Assembly: GCA_964525565.1 (NCBI GenBank)
Contig: CAZGHI010000003.1
Span: 1 to 64,000 of the forward strand
Origin: OLB6 sp964525565
Lineage (GTDB): Bacteria; Bacteroidota; Ignavibacteria; Kapaibacteriales; Kapaibacteriaceae
DNA: 64,000 nt
Direction: 5' to 3'
Of the stretch, positions 49,730-60,900 are shown piece after piece. Within the stretch, counting starts at the first letter, position 1, and each line of letters opens with the position of its first letter. The translations under genes and the position numbers were made by a program. A model generated the notes under the pieces. The model saw only the letters and a list, made by a program, of their open reading frames with translations. It did not search any database and was not told where the DNA came from.

Positions 49730-52700
49730 ATGTTCAATGCCGTGATGACACGAATCATCATCATATTGCTGTGCCTGCTAGCGCATAGTGCTCTCTTCTC
49801 ACAACGTTGGGCGGAAGTTTCGCTGCCGGCACCCTACGATCAAGGGTACTACCTGGACATCTATTTCCTTCCGGGACAACCTCAATACGGTTGGGCCTGC
49901 GATAACGATAGCGGCTATGTTGTGCGGACAACCAACGGAGGACAAACGTGGCAGGGAACACGAGTAGTTGCAAGCGGTTACTGCCACCTTGAATATATCC
50001 AGTTCCTGAACACATCGGTGGGTTATTGCAGCGGTCCATGCGGCGTTTTTAAGAGCACAAACGGCGGTGCTACATGGTCAGCAATTGATCTTGGGTATCC
50101 GGATAGCACAATATGGGGGGGGTGGTTCAAGAATGTAAACGAAGGATGGGTTACGGGAGGGGGCTGTAGAAGGAACAAATTCTATCGAACTACCGATGGT
50201 GGCGCCAGTTGGTCGCTATTCCTTGATACAACTGAGACACGATCTAATCTTAGCGATCCCTTATGGCAATCTGATATGCCCACGGGTGTAGTATATGCTA
50301 TCGGAAATGGTACTCTATGGAAATCAACCGATGATGGCGATAGTTGGGCCGTCGAAGGCTACACAGGAGCAACGTCGCCGTGGCACGAAGAACTGGCCAG
50401 ATATGAGTCAACGTTCCTAATTCCTAATGCGCGCAGCAACTGCGGAGCTAACCATCTCACCGGTGGAATGCGCTGGAGCCATGACAACGGTCAGACGTGG
50501 TCTGAGTTCGTAACCGATTCCGACATGTTCGGCACCTTCCTGCTTAACACACAGAACGGTTGGGCTGCTGGGTTGAATGGCAACGTATGGCAAACAACAA
50601 ATGGTGGGGCGTCGTGGATGCGCAGAGACTGCGGTCTGTCCGGACGGCACATGGACGACATCTTTTTTCAGAATGATAGCACCGGTTGGGTTGTTGGAAA
50701 GGGAATTTTTAAGCTGGCCCCTCCACTGCGCATTGTGAGCGATACAACGATGCACTTTATCGGAGCCTGCCCTGATTCCGGAGTGCGCGATACAATATGG
50801 GTAACGAATGAAAATTTCAACAGCAGTCCGTGGACGATTGAGCTTGTTGGTGACGATGCGTGGATGTATCGCGTTGCAAACATCGTAGCCGATCCGCTTC
50901 CGGCATGCAACCAAGCAATGGTGGTTGTTGAGTACAAACCCTCGGTAACCGGTACACGAAGGGCTTACATGCATATTAGAGTTCAGCAACCCGATACACT
51001 GATTGTTGTGGAGCTCATCGGACAACGAACACCCTTGAATGCAGGTCCACGAGACACTCTTGTTGAATTCAAACACCGTGTGGGCCAACCGATTGACAGA
51101 GTTCTGGAATGGGTAGCAACGGCACCACCCAATGAAACAATANNNNNNNNNNNNTTATACAACGGGTAAGTGGTAGTCAGAATATCAGTCTGGATGCAAC
51201 ATTTCAACAACCCATCAATATTGGAATTCCTGCAACGCAAACGCCAATAACGGGAATGCTGAGCGACACCGGTTGGGTGGAGGCACGCTTTAAAGTTGTT
51301 CTGGGACCATGTGTACGCGATACGTTTATAACGATCCGTGTGTACGGTGAGTCTCCCATTATTGAAGGGGATTCGTTGGTCGCAGTACATATTGGCTGTA
51401 AACCTGCCGATACTGTACTTGTACCTCTGTCCAATACCGGGAACATCGATCTAACGGTGTACTCTGTAAGCATTACCGGCCTTAGTCCGGAGGTTTTTGC
51501 TGTGCTCGGGATGCGTTCAGCAGGAAATCAGGCGCCATGGAAAATTGCGCCCGGCACTACCGACACGCTGATGTTGTTGGTGCAACCAACATCGAACGAC
51601 CACCAGGCTATTCTTCAGATCAATCATGACGATTATTCGACAGCGCGCGGCAACGTTCAACCAAAACTCGTGCAACTCCGCGTGCAGTCGCAGAGAGTAG
51701 TGGCACGGGTATCGCCACTAATTATCCAACTTGGCGAGCTATGTAATGGCCAGATTCTGGACACTGCCATAAGAGTGGACAACATTGGTCCAAATACGCT
51801 TACACTATCGGCTAGACCCTCGTCAACGCGAATCATTGGTATTACAGGCAACACGATCACCGTTCCCAAAAGCGATCATCGCATGATTCCTTTCCGGTGG
51901 ATTGCTAATGGCATAGGATCTGTTGAAGACACAATTGTCATTAAGATTTCTCCCTGTGATTCACTCATACGTGTAATTGTTCGGGCGCTCGTTACAGATG
52001 GTAATGTTGAAGTGCTTCCTGATCCACTTGTGGACTCCGTTTTCGTTGGCGACGTACTCACGCGAACGATAACGATTAGCAACCTGTCGTCTGCCGATTT
52101 ACTCATCGAAAGTATTCGATTCTCTGCTACCGATACAGAGTTTACGTCCTCGCATGTAACGCCAACAACCATTGCACCCAAAAGCATCTATGACTTTACC
52201 GTAACATGGATGCCGACTTCTGTTCGTACCTACACCACTCAGATGATTGTTAAGGTGTCCGGAGCCTGCAACGGAGAAACACAAAGCCAGATAACACTAC
52301 GAAGTATGAGCAATGTAATAGAAGTGCGCCCGGGTACATTGAACATTGCCGTCAACTGTAGTGCCACGTCCCGGAGAGATAGTGTTGAGGTTATTGCACG
52401 CAGCCGGCCAGTAGAGATGTCTCCTCCTGATATCATACAACAGGATGGTGCATTCCGTCTTATTTCCCCTCTGACCAGTTTTACCACAGCGCCGGGAGCT
52501 TCAGCCTGGGTTGTGGTTGAGTATGACCCACAGGTTTCTACGCAGACAACAGCAACGCTGCAACTGGAAACGGCCGATCGAAGAGACCGTATTGAAGTAC
52601 CCTTAATAGGATCGTCGGAGATATCAGACTGGTCGCTATCACCGCAGAACCTATTGTTTGACGATTTACGCTCTTGCGATGCACCACAATACGATACCAT

Positions 52701-53961
52701 CCTGCTTACCAATAACAACACAGCAGGAGTTGTTGTGGTAGCCTCGGCCTCGTTACCGCCATGGGTTACTTTGTCCGAAAACCGTATCGCTCTTGCACCG
52801 TCAGAAACGCATGCCGTTGTGGTTACGTGCTTTCCATCGCTGTTGCCCACGGGGGTTAGCAGTTACGTGATTCGTTTTCGCGACGAGACCTGTGGTCAGG
52901 AGTTTAACGCAACGGTAAGCGCAACACGATTGGATGGAATCCTTTTACTTGATCCGGACCCCATTGATGCCGGACGCATTCAGGTAGGAACATCCGTACA
53001 GGTGCAAGCTAACATTGTAAATCCGACCTCAGAAAGCAGAACCATTGTAAGTCTTTCAGTGGTGCCGCCAAGACCCGAATGGACGATAGTGACCCCCCTA
53101 GCCGACGTAAGCATTCCTCCGGGCGGCACGATTAGCGTAACACTGCAATTCAGTCCTACAGATGTGGCTTCGTACCCGGCACGCTTGGAAATGCTTCAAG
53201 CAGAACGGTGTACAACAACAACAAGTGTGGACATGCTAGGCGAAGGAGTGCCACCGATAACGCCGCCACAGTATGCAATTCGCTTGTGGATAGATGACTA
53301 TCGCGTACCGGCAGGGACGAAACTTACCATTCCCGTGCATTGGTCTGGCAATGTTCAGCAGGCAGGTGTGGACTCATGTACCACGGAAGTGCACTTTTCG
53401 CCACTGCATTTACATGTTGATCGTGTTGTTCCGGGAATGATGCCGGATGCAGATATTGTAACGAAGTATAATAATGGTGTGCTCAGCATAACGGCAAGAT
53501 CCACCGGACCGGAATTTGGACAAGGCGGGACCGTAGCCGTTATCGAAGGGACGGCGCAACCGGCGTTGCCGGACAGCACGTTGTTCACTTTTGTGAATAC
53601 AGCCGTGTGGTCGGTGGATAAGGTTACAGTTGAAGAGCAGCCAGGTTTACTTGAAGTGGACGTGTGTGGCCCACGTAACCTGATCATTTTTGTAACGCCA
53701 ACAACAGCAGCGATCCTACCTCCGCACCCAGCTAATGGTGAGCTTGCAATACAGATTGAAGCCCCATATACGGAACATGTTACCCTTGAACTGGTTGATG
53801 TGAATGGCATCCTTGCTGCACCTCCAGTTCTAAGCACCATTGCCTCCGGTACATCGGTTGTTACACTGAATGTGTTAGATGTACCATCAGGTGCATACAC
53901 GGTTCGGATGGTAACGCAGCGGGGGGGGCTGTTTACAATGCCGGTTGTTATCGTGCACTAG
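49730..53961 (+). CDS. Very large secreted protein: YCF48/BNR propeller, HYDIN-like Ig repeats, cohesin-like domain and T9SS tail; assembly gap inside
   Basis: About 1410 residues plus a gap. The signal peptide ends near ALFSQ (ATG 49730; a second ATG at 49745 would also give one). Residues about 20-325 are a propeller with repeated motifs (TTNGGQTW, STNGGATW, TTDGGASW, TTNGGASW) of the YCF48/BNR type. From about 335 on come many ASH/HYDIN-like Ig modules (for example WTIVTPLADVSIPPGGTISVTLQFSPTDVASYPA). A cohesin-like part follows (about 1185-1320) and the end (LELVDVNGILAAPPVLS ... VPSGAYTVRMVTQ) is a T9SS tail. The N run at 51143-51154 lies between two Ig modules; the frame changes across it but stays open on both sides. 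G8 tracts sit at 50115-50122 and 53921-53928. Confidence 0.72.
50115..50122 (+). repeat. G8 homopolymer in the propeller domain
   Basis: Eight G in STIWGGWFKN (about residue 130). Its length keeps the present frame; gain or loss of one base would truncate the protein early. Confidence 0.65.
51143..51154. other. Assembly gap (12 N)
   Basis: Although twelve is a multiple of three, the original frame stops soon after the gap and the next frame carries on with IQRVSGSQNISLDATF, so the real gap length is not twelve. Confidence 0.95.
53921..53928 (+). repeat. G8 homopolymer in the T9SS tail
   Basis: Eight G encode part of TQRGGLFTM, about 12 residues before the stop. A slip would replace the last residues of the sorting domain rather than abolish the protein. 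Confidence 0.65.
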
Positions 53962-54976
53962 GTGGTAGTCCGAACAGTTTGCGCGTGCATGCGGTAACCG
54001 CAAGCCGAAACGCTTCTTTTGAGTCTGAAGTGATGGTTTCCTGTGCCGTTTGTAGTACGGAGTAATCACCGGCTCCATGTAACCGTACAACTTCAAGGTG
54101 CAATCGTGCACCTTCTGCAATGCGTACAAACGAGCCTTGAATCACAAGGCCTATGTCGAAGGCACGGAGGATACGCATCTCGATATCAGACATTGCACGG
54201 TCGTTTTCTACAAGTGCAAAGCCGGCCTTTGCGAACATGGCATCTCTGGTTTCGATGTCAACCACCGCAAGCGTGTCAACTCTTTGCATTAAACCTACAA
54301 TTGTTTGGGCGGCATCGTATGACGAAAGCATTTTCTCGTGAAATAATTGCCAAGGGGCTAGAGAACTGTCTGTTCGGAAGACAATGCCGGAAACCGATAT
54401 AAGCTCGGCAGGTAAAGCCCGAAGTCCCGCTGCCAATGTATCATACCGAGGTGAAGTCGGCAGAGCCGTTATAAGCGCTCGCTGTAATGATAAAAGAACG
54501 GCAGGGTCAGAAACAAGATCGGAATCAGTGCGGGCGTAAACAATCGGGGCATAGCCGACTGCACGACGGGGTGTTGCATTCAACTCTGATCGAACAACCT
54601 GCACTTCGGCCCTGATTAGTCGCATGAACCTCCGCATGGATGCAAAAACAATGTAGTTACAGCCGAAGGCGCGTGATGCATCAATGATCGTGGTTTCCTT
54701 TTGGTCTGTATTCTGAAGTGCAGAATCCCTTGCGAATGTTGGAATGTAACCGCAGCCGGCCAGTTGAAGAGCAAGGTTAAGTCCGGCCTCTGTTTTTGTT
54801 ACGCTGATGAGGGAATCCGTTGTATCGGTAACAATAACACCGGCCATGACTTTTACCGGCTCTCCACGTTCGTCAACCATTGCCTGAGAATTCTGTGCAT
54901 AGGTGATACTGCTACTAGCAAAGCACAAAGCGATGGAAATCAGACGCAACATCGTTGTATGTGGTTGTGTTAACAT
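53948..54976 (-). CDS. Exported protein of unknown function
   Basis: 342 residues from the ATG at 54976, which has AAGGGA 6 bases upstream. Signal peptide MLTQPHTTMLRLISIALCFASSSITYAQ. The mature protein is alpha/beta (GVIVTDTTDSLISVTKTEAGLNLALQLAGCGYI; DASRAFGCNYIVFASMRRFMRLIRAEVQVV; FDIGLVIQGSFVRIAEGARLHLEVVRLHG). The repeated pattern of a short helix plus strand with conserved GxNYIVFAS resembles TolB-N/CsgG-like periplasmic proteins, but I cannot assign a family. The 3' end overlaps the convergent T9SS gene by 14 bases. It is divergent from the TonB receptor across a region holding a 9-bp dyad. Confidence 0.6.
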   Translation of the reverse strand: MLTQPHTTMLRLISIALCFASSSITYAQNSQAMVDERGEPVKVMAGVIVTDTTDSLISVTKTEAGLNLALQLAGCGYIPTFARDSALQNTDQKETTIIDASRAFGCNYIVFASMRRFMRLIRAEVQVVRSELNATPRRAVGYAPIVYARTDSDLVSDPAVLLSLQRALITALPTSPRYDTLAAGLRALPAELISVSGIVFRTDSSLAPWQLFHEKMLSSYDAAQTIVGLMQRVDTLAVVDIETRDAMFAKAGFALVENDRAMSDIEMRILRAFDIGLVIQGSFVRIAEGARLHLEVVRLHGAGDYSVLQTAQETITSDSKEAFRLAVTACTRKLFGLPPSAR

Positions 54977-54990
54977 CCAACTTCCCTTCA

Positions 54991-55015
54991 TTACGCCAAC
55001 GTAACATTGGCGTAA
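54991..55015. promoter_or_regulatory. Perfect 9-bp dyad between divergent genes, candidate operator
   Basis: TTACGCCAA (54991-54999) and TTGGCGTAA (55007-55015) are exact inverse complements separated by 7 bases. The dyad covers the likely transcription start of the minus-strand gene (a near-consensus TGTATTTG lies at 55023-55016) and is 15 bases before its ATG. It could bind a dimeric regulator or fold as a leader hairpin. Confidence 0.45.
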
Positions 55016-55061
55016 CAAATACATAACAAAGGGCCGATAGTTTCGCCGCGTCCGAGAATCA

Positions 55062-55091
55062 TTGGGCAAAGACTCGTCACTCTTACTATTG
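55062..55091 (+). promoter_or_regulatory. Promoter of the TonB-dependent receptor gene
   Basis: TTG (55062-55064), 19-bp spacer, TACTATTG (55084-55091, one mismatch to TAnnTTTG). Transcription would start near 55098, which favours the ATG at 55121 over the GTG at 55100 unless the transcript is leaderless. Confidence 0.4.
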
Positions 55092-55099
55092 GGGTTGTT

Positions 55100-57964
55100 G
55101 TGGATCAGCATGTGCAACGCATGTTCTTTACGGTTGTTCTGTTCTTTACCGCACTGGGTTTTATACAGGCACAAACGTGTGTTATTGATGGAAAAGTAAC
55201 CGATGGTGAAAGCGGAGAACCACTTCGGGGTGCAACAATACAGATTGTGGAGGCAAAAAAGGGAGCGTACTCCGACACAAAAGGCACGTTTCGTATTAAG
55301 AATGTTACCCCCGGAACGTACACGGTACGATTTACGTTCCTTGGATATGAAACAAAAGTCGTGGAAAACGTTGAGTGCACAGGTGATAAAACCATCACGT
55401 TAAACGTAGTCCTAACATCCGCCGCCTCCACAAGCAAAGAAGTTGTTGTGGAAGCAGAGAAGATTAACGACAACGCAGCCGCCATGCTGGCAGAACGGCA
55501 GAAAGCATCTACCGTTAGTGATGGTATCTCGCGCGAAGAGATATCACGATTGTCAGATTCCGATGCCGGGCAGTCTGTTAAGCGCGTTACGGGAGTCACC
55601 CTCGTAGAGGGAAAGTTCGTCTATGTACGTGGTGTGAGCGACCGCTATAGCAATACCATGCTGAATGGTGCCTCGCTTTCAACAACTGAGCCTGACAAGA
55701 AATCGTTTGCTTTCGACATGTTCCCTAGCGAACTGCTCGAAAACATTAACGTTACAAAGTCCTTCACACCTGACCTGCCCGGCAATTTTGTTGGCGGGTT
55801 GGTACAGATGAACACCATTGATTTTCCTCAGGGCTTCTCTGTACGCGTAAACGCCGGCATGGGAGCAAACGACCAGGTTACGAATCAACTTAATCAATTT
55901 GTTGGCTATCCGTCCGGTTCAACAGACTGGCTTGGAATAAGCGGATCGCATCGCGACGCTCCCGCTATACCGAACCCACAGGAGTTTGTTGCGTTGCGTT
56001 CGGCTGTAAACGCCGGAGATCCTGCTGCTATTGAGCAATGGATAGGTATTGGCCGTGGATTCAACAATTCTCTGCTTGATACCCGCATTGGCACAGCTCC
56101 CTTTGCCGGAAAAGGAGGGATATCGCTTACCAACGTATGGGACGTAGCCGATGAAAGCAGGTTAGGCTTTGTTGCTTCTATGAACTATGGGAACAATTAT
56201 GGCCTGAATAGAATACTTCGGCGGGGGATTCAATCCGACGGGCAAAGCCTCCTCTTCGACTACAGTGGTCGGATTACAACACGATCTACCAACCTCGGTT
56301 TCCTTGCAAATGTGGCCTACCGTATAGGCACACAGAGCACGATTTCATGGAAGAATACATACAGCATCAATTCAGACGACGAAGGTGTCTATCAGCACGG
56401 CAATGAATTCACGCAGTCGCAGTTTCGAAAAAATCTTTCCTTTGAGTTTCAGGAGAAACGACTTTTTGCAACAACCCTTACCGGGGAACACAATTTCAAC
56501 GTTGCCTCGAACCTCCTGGTTGACTGGAAAGCGGGTTATTCGCAGTCGTCTCGCAACCAGCCCGACTTTCGGCGGTTTCGGTACCAAAAAGATGCATTCG
56601 ACGAAACTGCCCCTTTAGAAATTTCCATTGCAAACCAGTCCATTACTGCTCAGGGCCTTGGGTCAAACGCCGGACGCTTCTATTCGATGCTCAACGAATA
56701 CTCTCGAAACCTGAACCTGAACGGAACGCTATCGCTCCAGTCAACAAAACTCAAGGTTGGCGGCTTGCACGAAAGCAGGAACAGAGATTTTACATCACGT
56801 TCCTATACGTACATCCAGGCTATCCAGTCAACAATAGACTATTCGCAGCTTACCTTCTCGGCTGATCCATCGGTAGTGCCCAATCCTATCGCCCTGTTTG
56901 CCGACTCAAATTTTCGTACGGACAGGCTGGGGATCTCGGAAGACTCCAAACTCCGCGATTCATACACAGCAACCGAAACATTGTGGGCAGGGTATATAAT
57001 GGCAGACATCCCATTCTCCATTGGCGCTCTACCCATTCGTGTGATTGCAGGTGCCCGACTTGAATCGAGCGTTCAGCAGTTGTACTCTTTCAACGATCAA
57101 GACCAACAAGTGACGGTAAACCTTGATGTAACAGATGTTCTACCGTCCGTTAATGTTGTTGTAACGCCCCTTGAGAACTTTAACCTACGGGCTGCAGCAA
57201 CGCAGACGCTTACCCGTCCGTCACTGCGGGAGTTTGCCCCATTTGCATTCTTTGATTTTCAAACACAAAGCACAACCCGAGGCAATCCCAATCTCACGAG
57301 AGCACTTATTCAAAATTATGACGTTCGTGCAGAGTGGTTTCCCGGACCCGGCGAGGTTTTGTCGGCATCGCTCTTCTATAAGAACTTCAAGAATGCTATT
57401 GAAGAAACCGTTGACCCTTCAACATCTGAACTTATTCGCTCGTTCAGAAATGCATCGTCAGATGCCACGAACTACGGCGTGGAGTTTGAAGCCCGAAAAA
57501 ATCTCGGCTTTCTTTCAAAAGACCTGACTTTTCTTGTGGTTTCGGCCAACATTGCGCTTATCAACAGCAACATTACCGTGTTGCAGGGGTCGGTTGAAGA
57601 CTCCAGACGGATGTGGGGCCAGAGCCCGTACACCATAAATGCATCCATCAGCTATTTCAATCCAGACTGGGGTACGTCGGCCACCGTGGGCTACAACATT
57701 GCGGGCAGACGCATTATCCAGGTTGCACAGGTAGGTGTGTACCAGATTGCAGAGAAGTATAAGGCCGACGGACCACACATCTATGAAAATCCTCGGGACG
57801 TAATTGATTTTACGATTACTCAAAATATTGGCAATCTGGAGATCAAGGCAGCCGTTCGGGACATCCTTAACCAGGAATTGGTTTGGGAGCAGCTTGGACA
57901 GGTTGTAGCATCGAACCTTCGCGGCGTTGGGTATGCCCTTGGAATAGCCTACAAGTTCAACTAA
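55100..57964 (+). CDS. TonB-dependent outer-membrane receptor with N-terminal carboxypeptidase-regulatory-like domain
   Basis: 954 residues. Signal peptide (FFTVVLFFTALGFIQAQ), then a carboxypeptidase-regulatory-like Ig domain (about 30-110, IDGKVTDGESGEPLRGATIQIVEAKKG) as in SusC-type Bacteroidota receptors. A plug domain follows (about 125-270, SDSDAGQSVKRVTGVTLVEGKFVYVRGVSDRYSNTMLNGA), then a 22-strand barrel to the C-terminus (GYALGIAYKFN). The plug and barrel motifs RVIAGARLESS and TLTRPSLREFAPFAFFD are typical. It imports a siderophore, vitamin, glycan or similar ligand with TonB-ExbBD energy; the ligand is unknown. A T9SS beta-helix protein follows at once. The start is GTG 55100 or ATG 55121. 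Confidence 0.88.
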   Translation: MDQHVQRMFFTVVLFFTALGFIQAQTCVIDGKVTDGESGEPLRGATIQIVEAKKGAYSDTKGTFRIKNVTPGTYTVRFTFLGYETKVVENVECTGDKTITLNVVLTSAASTSKEVVVEAEKINDNAAAMLAERQKASTVSDGISREEISRLSDSDAGQSVKRVTGVTLVEGKFVYVRGVSDRYSNTMLNGASLSTTEPDKKSFAFDMFPSELLENINVTKSFTPDLPGNFVGGLVQMNTIDFPQGFSVRVNAGMGANDQVTNQLNQFVGYPSGSTDWLGISGSHRDAPAIPNPQEFVALRSAVNAGDPAAIEQWIGIGRGFNNSLLDTRIGTAPFAGKGGISLTNVWDVADESRLGFVASMNYGNNYGLNRILRRGIQSDGQSLLFDYSGRITTRSTNLGFLANVAYRIGTQSTISWKNTYSINSDDEGVYQHGNEFTQSQFRKNLSFEFQEKRLFATTLTGEHNFNVASNLLVDWKAGYSQSSRNQPDFRRFRYQKDAFDETAPLEISIANQSITAQGLGSNAGRFYSMLNEYSRNLNLNGTLSLQSTKLKVGGLHESRNRDFTSRSYTYIQAIQSTIDYSQLTFSADPSVVPNPIALFADSNFRTDRLGISEDSKLRDSYTATETLWAGYIMADIPFSIGALPIRVIAGARLESSVQQLYSFNDQDQQVTVNLDVTDVLPSVNVVVTPLENFNLRAAATQTLTRPSLREFAPFAFFDFQTQSTTRGNPNLTRALIQNYDVRAEWFPGPGEVLSASLFYKNFKNAIEETVDPSTSELIRSFRNASSDATNYGVEFEARKNLGFLSKDLTFLVVSANIALINSNITVLQGSVEDSRRMWGQSPYTINASISYFNPDWGTSATVGYNIAGRRIIQVAQVGVYQIAEKYKADGPHIYENPRDVIDFTITQNIGNLEIKAAVRDILNQELVWEQLGQVVASNLRGVGYALGIAYKFN

Positions 57965-57997
57965 GCAATGAATTCGTTTCACCACACGGAGATCATC

Positions 57998-60900
57998 ATG
58001 CGGAATATTTTCTCATTGGCAATTGCTGGGGTGTTGTGTACGGTAGCAGCGCTTTCGCAAACGCCAAAGATTCTTTCACCGAACGGAGGTCAAACCTTCA
58101 GGCCGGGCAGCACTCAGGATGTTACCTGGGATACAACGGGAGTGCCCTTCAACACACGTTGGAAATTTCAGTTTGGAACCTCTGCCGTTGGCCCATGGAC
58201 GGATCTTGCCGGCGCAACAAACGTCAAAGACTCCGGCTCTACGCGTGGACGCACTCAGTGGCGCGTTCCTGCAGTAGGCACATCAACAGGCTATCTGCGC
58301 ATGTCTTTGGTATCAGACGACAATGTGTTTGACCTAAGCGACAACCCGTTTACAATCATTAGCCCACAGGTTATCCAGGTTGATTCAACTCTGCGCGGAG
58401 ATATCAATGGAACCATAACACTCAGCAGAAATAAAATCTACGGTCTTGATGGTTATGTGTTTGTTAATGGAACATTGATAATCGAACCCGGTACAATCGT
58501 TGTTGGAGATACAGTCGGTCAAAACTCAGTTCTCTGTGTTAATCGTGGCGGAAAACTTATTGCCGATGGTACACGTAATCGTCCAATCATCTTTACGTCG
58601 CGTGCTGCTCCGGGACAACGCGCAGCAGGCGACTGGGGTGGCATTGTGCTGTGTGGGCGCGCACGCACCAACCATCCGGGTGGCCAGGCTGCCATTGAAG
58701 GTGGCATCGCTGATGCAACACCAGGCGGTAAAGGGTGGTTTGGAGGAACAGATGACGATGACAATAGTGGAATTCTCCGATACTGCCGCATTGAGTTTGC
58801 CGGCATTGCCGTGCTTCCAAACAATGAACTCAACAGTCTTACCATGGGTGGTGTAGGGCGTGGTACAACACTGGACTACATACAGGTGAGCTACGGTAAC
58901 GATGATGCTTATGAGTGGTTTGGCGGTACTGTGAATGCAAAACACCTGGTTGCATTTGGGTCTCTGGACGATGACTTTGATACCGACAATGGTTATAGGG
59001 GAAAAGTTCAGTTTGCTCTGGTTAAACGCCTTCAGCGCGTTGCCGATGTTTCAACGTCGCAGGCATTCGAATGCGACAACGACGCATCAGCTTCATTTAA
59101 TCAGCCATTGTCGCAGCCAATCTTTTGCAACGTAACGGCAATCGGTCCGGTGCAGGATACATCCTGGACACCTGGTAACGGACCCAACAACTACAACAGT
59201 CGTTATGGCGCGTCGGCACAGATTCGGAGAAACTCAAGAGCCTCCATCTTCAACTCCGTATTTGTGGGGTGGCCACGGGGCTTGGAAATTGCGCAAACGC
59301 CCACGATGAACGCAGCATACACAGACTCATTAGCCGTTCGTGCGTGTAACTGGTACGGATTCAAAACAACGTGGCTGAACCTTGCAGGCGGAACTCCCCC
59401 TGCAGGTATGGATGCTTCGTGGATAGCTAAAACCGCCTATGCTAACGTTGGCGATGCCAGCGATCCGGCTAATGCATTTATTACCAATCCATGGCCAGAA
59501 AATCAAGACTTCAATCCACTTCCGCAAGCCACAGCCCCCTACCTTACCACAGCACGGTGGGATGTTGGGGGTCCACTCTACCAGATTACAGATCCATTTT
59601 TTGAACAAGTTCCGTATCGAGGCGCATTCTCAAATAACGTAAATGAGCGCTGGGATCTTGGGTGGACGGAGTACGACCCAATTAACGCTGAGTATCGTGC
59701 AGCGGTGGACATCGTTGTGAAAACACCAGGTGCAGCAGCCGGAGAAAAGTACACACGGGGAACATCGGTGAATGTAACGTGGGAACCGCTTGCCGGACAA
59801 AACATTCGTATTGAGTATGGCAATGCAGCAACCGGACCGTGGACGCTTGTTGCCAATAATGTTGATGGAGCCACCGGAACGTACGCGTGGACGTTGCCGA
59901 ACACGCCAATGCCTAGCGTTTGGGTACGAATTGCCCTAGTCTCCGATCTTAACCAATTCGATGTTTCGTCACATGCATTTGAGATTGCCGATGTACAGGG
60001 TCCAACAGTAAAACTCCTTTCTCCAAACGGCGGCGAGAAGTTCCGTGTTGGTCAAACCATAACCGTTCGCTGGGATACAACCAATACGCTGAGTCAGCGC
60101 TGGCGCATTGAATACGGTCCAACACAAACAGGGCCATGGAAGGTGATGCTACCCAACGTGAAGGATTCTGCAAGCACCCGTGGAAGCGCTCTTATCGTGT
60201 TCCGTCCGGAAGACAAGTCCACCACTGGACACATTCGCTTGGTGCTCCTAAGCGACGAAACGAAGTTCGACCTCAACGACAACCCCTTCGAAGTAACAGC
60301 GCCGCTACCAACCCGCTGCGACTCTGTTCTTCGTGGTGAAATCGCACAAGATGTACACCTGCAAGCCGAAAAAATATACTGTCTTGACGGCTACGTGTAT
60401 GTTATGGATGGCGCCACACTTACCATTGATCCGGGAACAAAAATCCTTGGTGACACCGTAGGTCAAAACTCTGTGCTCTGTATTAACCGTGGTGCTAAAA
60501 TTATTGCCGAAGGCACCCGACAAAATCCAATCGTGTTCACGTCCAGCGCCTTACCGGGGCAACGTGCCGCTGGTGACTGGGGTGGTATCGTACTCTGCGG
60601 AAAGGCACGCACGAACCATCCGGGCGGGCAGGCTGCCATTGAAGGTGGTATTGCCGACCCAACACCCGGTGGCAAAGGCTGGTTTGGGGGAACTGACGAT
60701 AACGATAACAGCGGTATCCTTCGCTACTGCCGTATTGAGTTTGCCGGTATCGCCGTCATTCCTAATAGCGAGCTGAATAGCCTCACAATGGGTGGCGTTG
60801 GTCGCGGGACAACGATTGACCATATTCAGGTAAGCTACGCCAACGACGATGCCTACGAATGGTTTGGCGGAACAGTTGACGCTAAGTATTTGATAGCCAC

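Noticed and set aside
50417..51088. Open minus-strand frame of about 223 codons inside the propeller protein
   Set aside because: It is antisense to clear YCF48 repeats and Ig modules; no ribosome site or family match.
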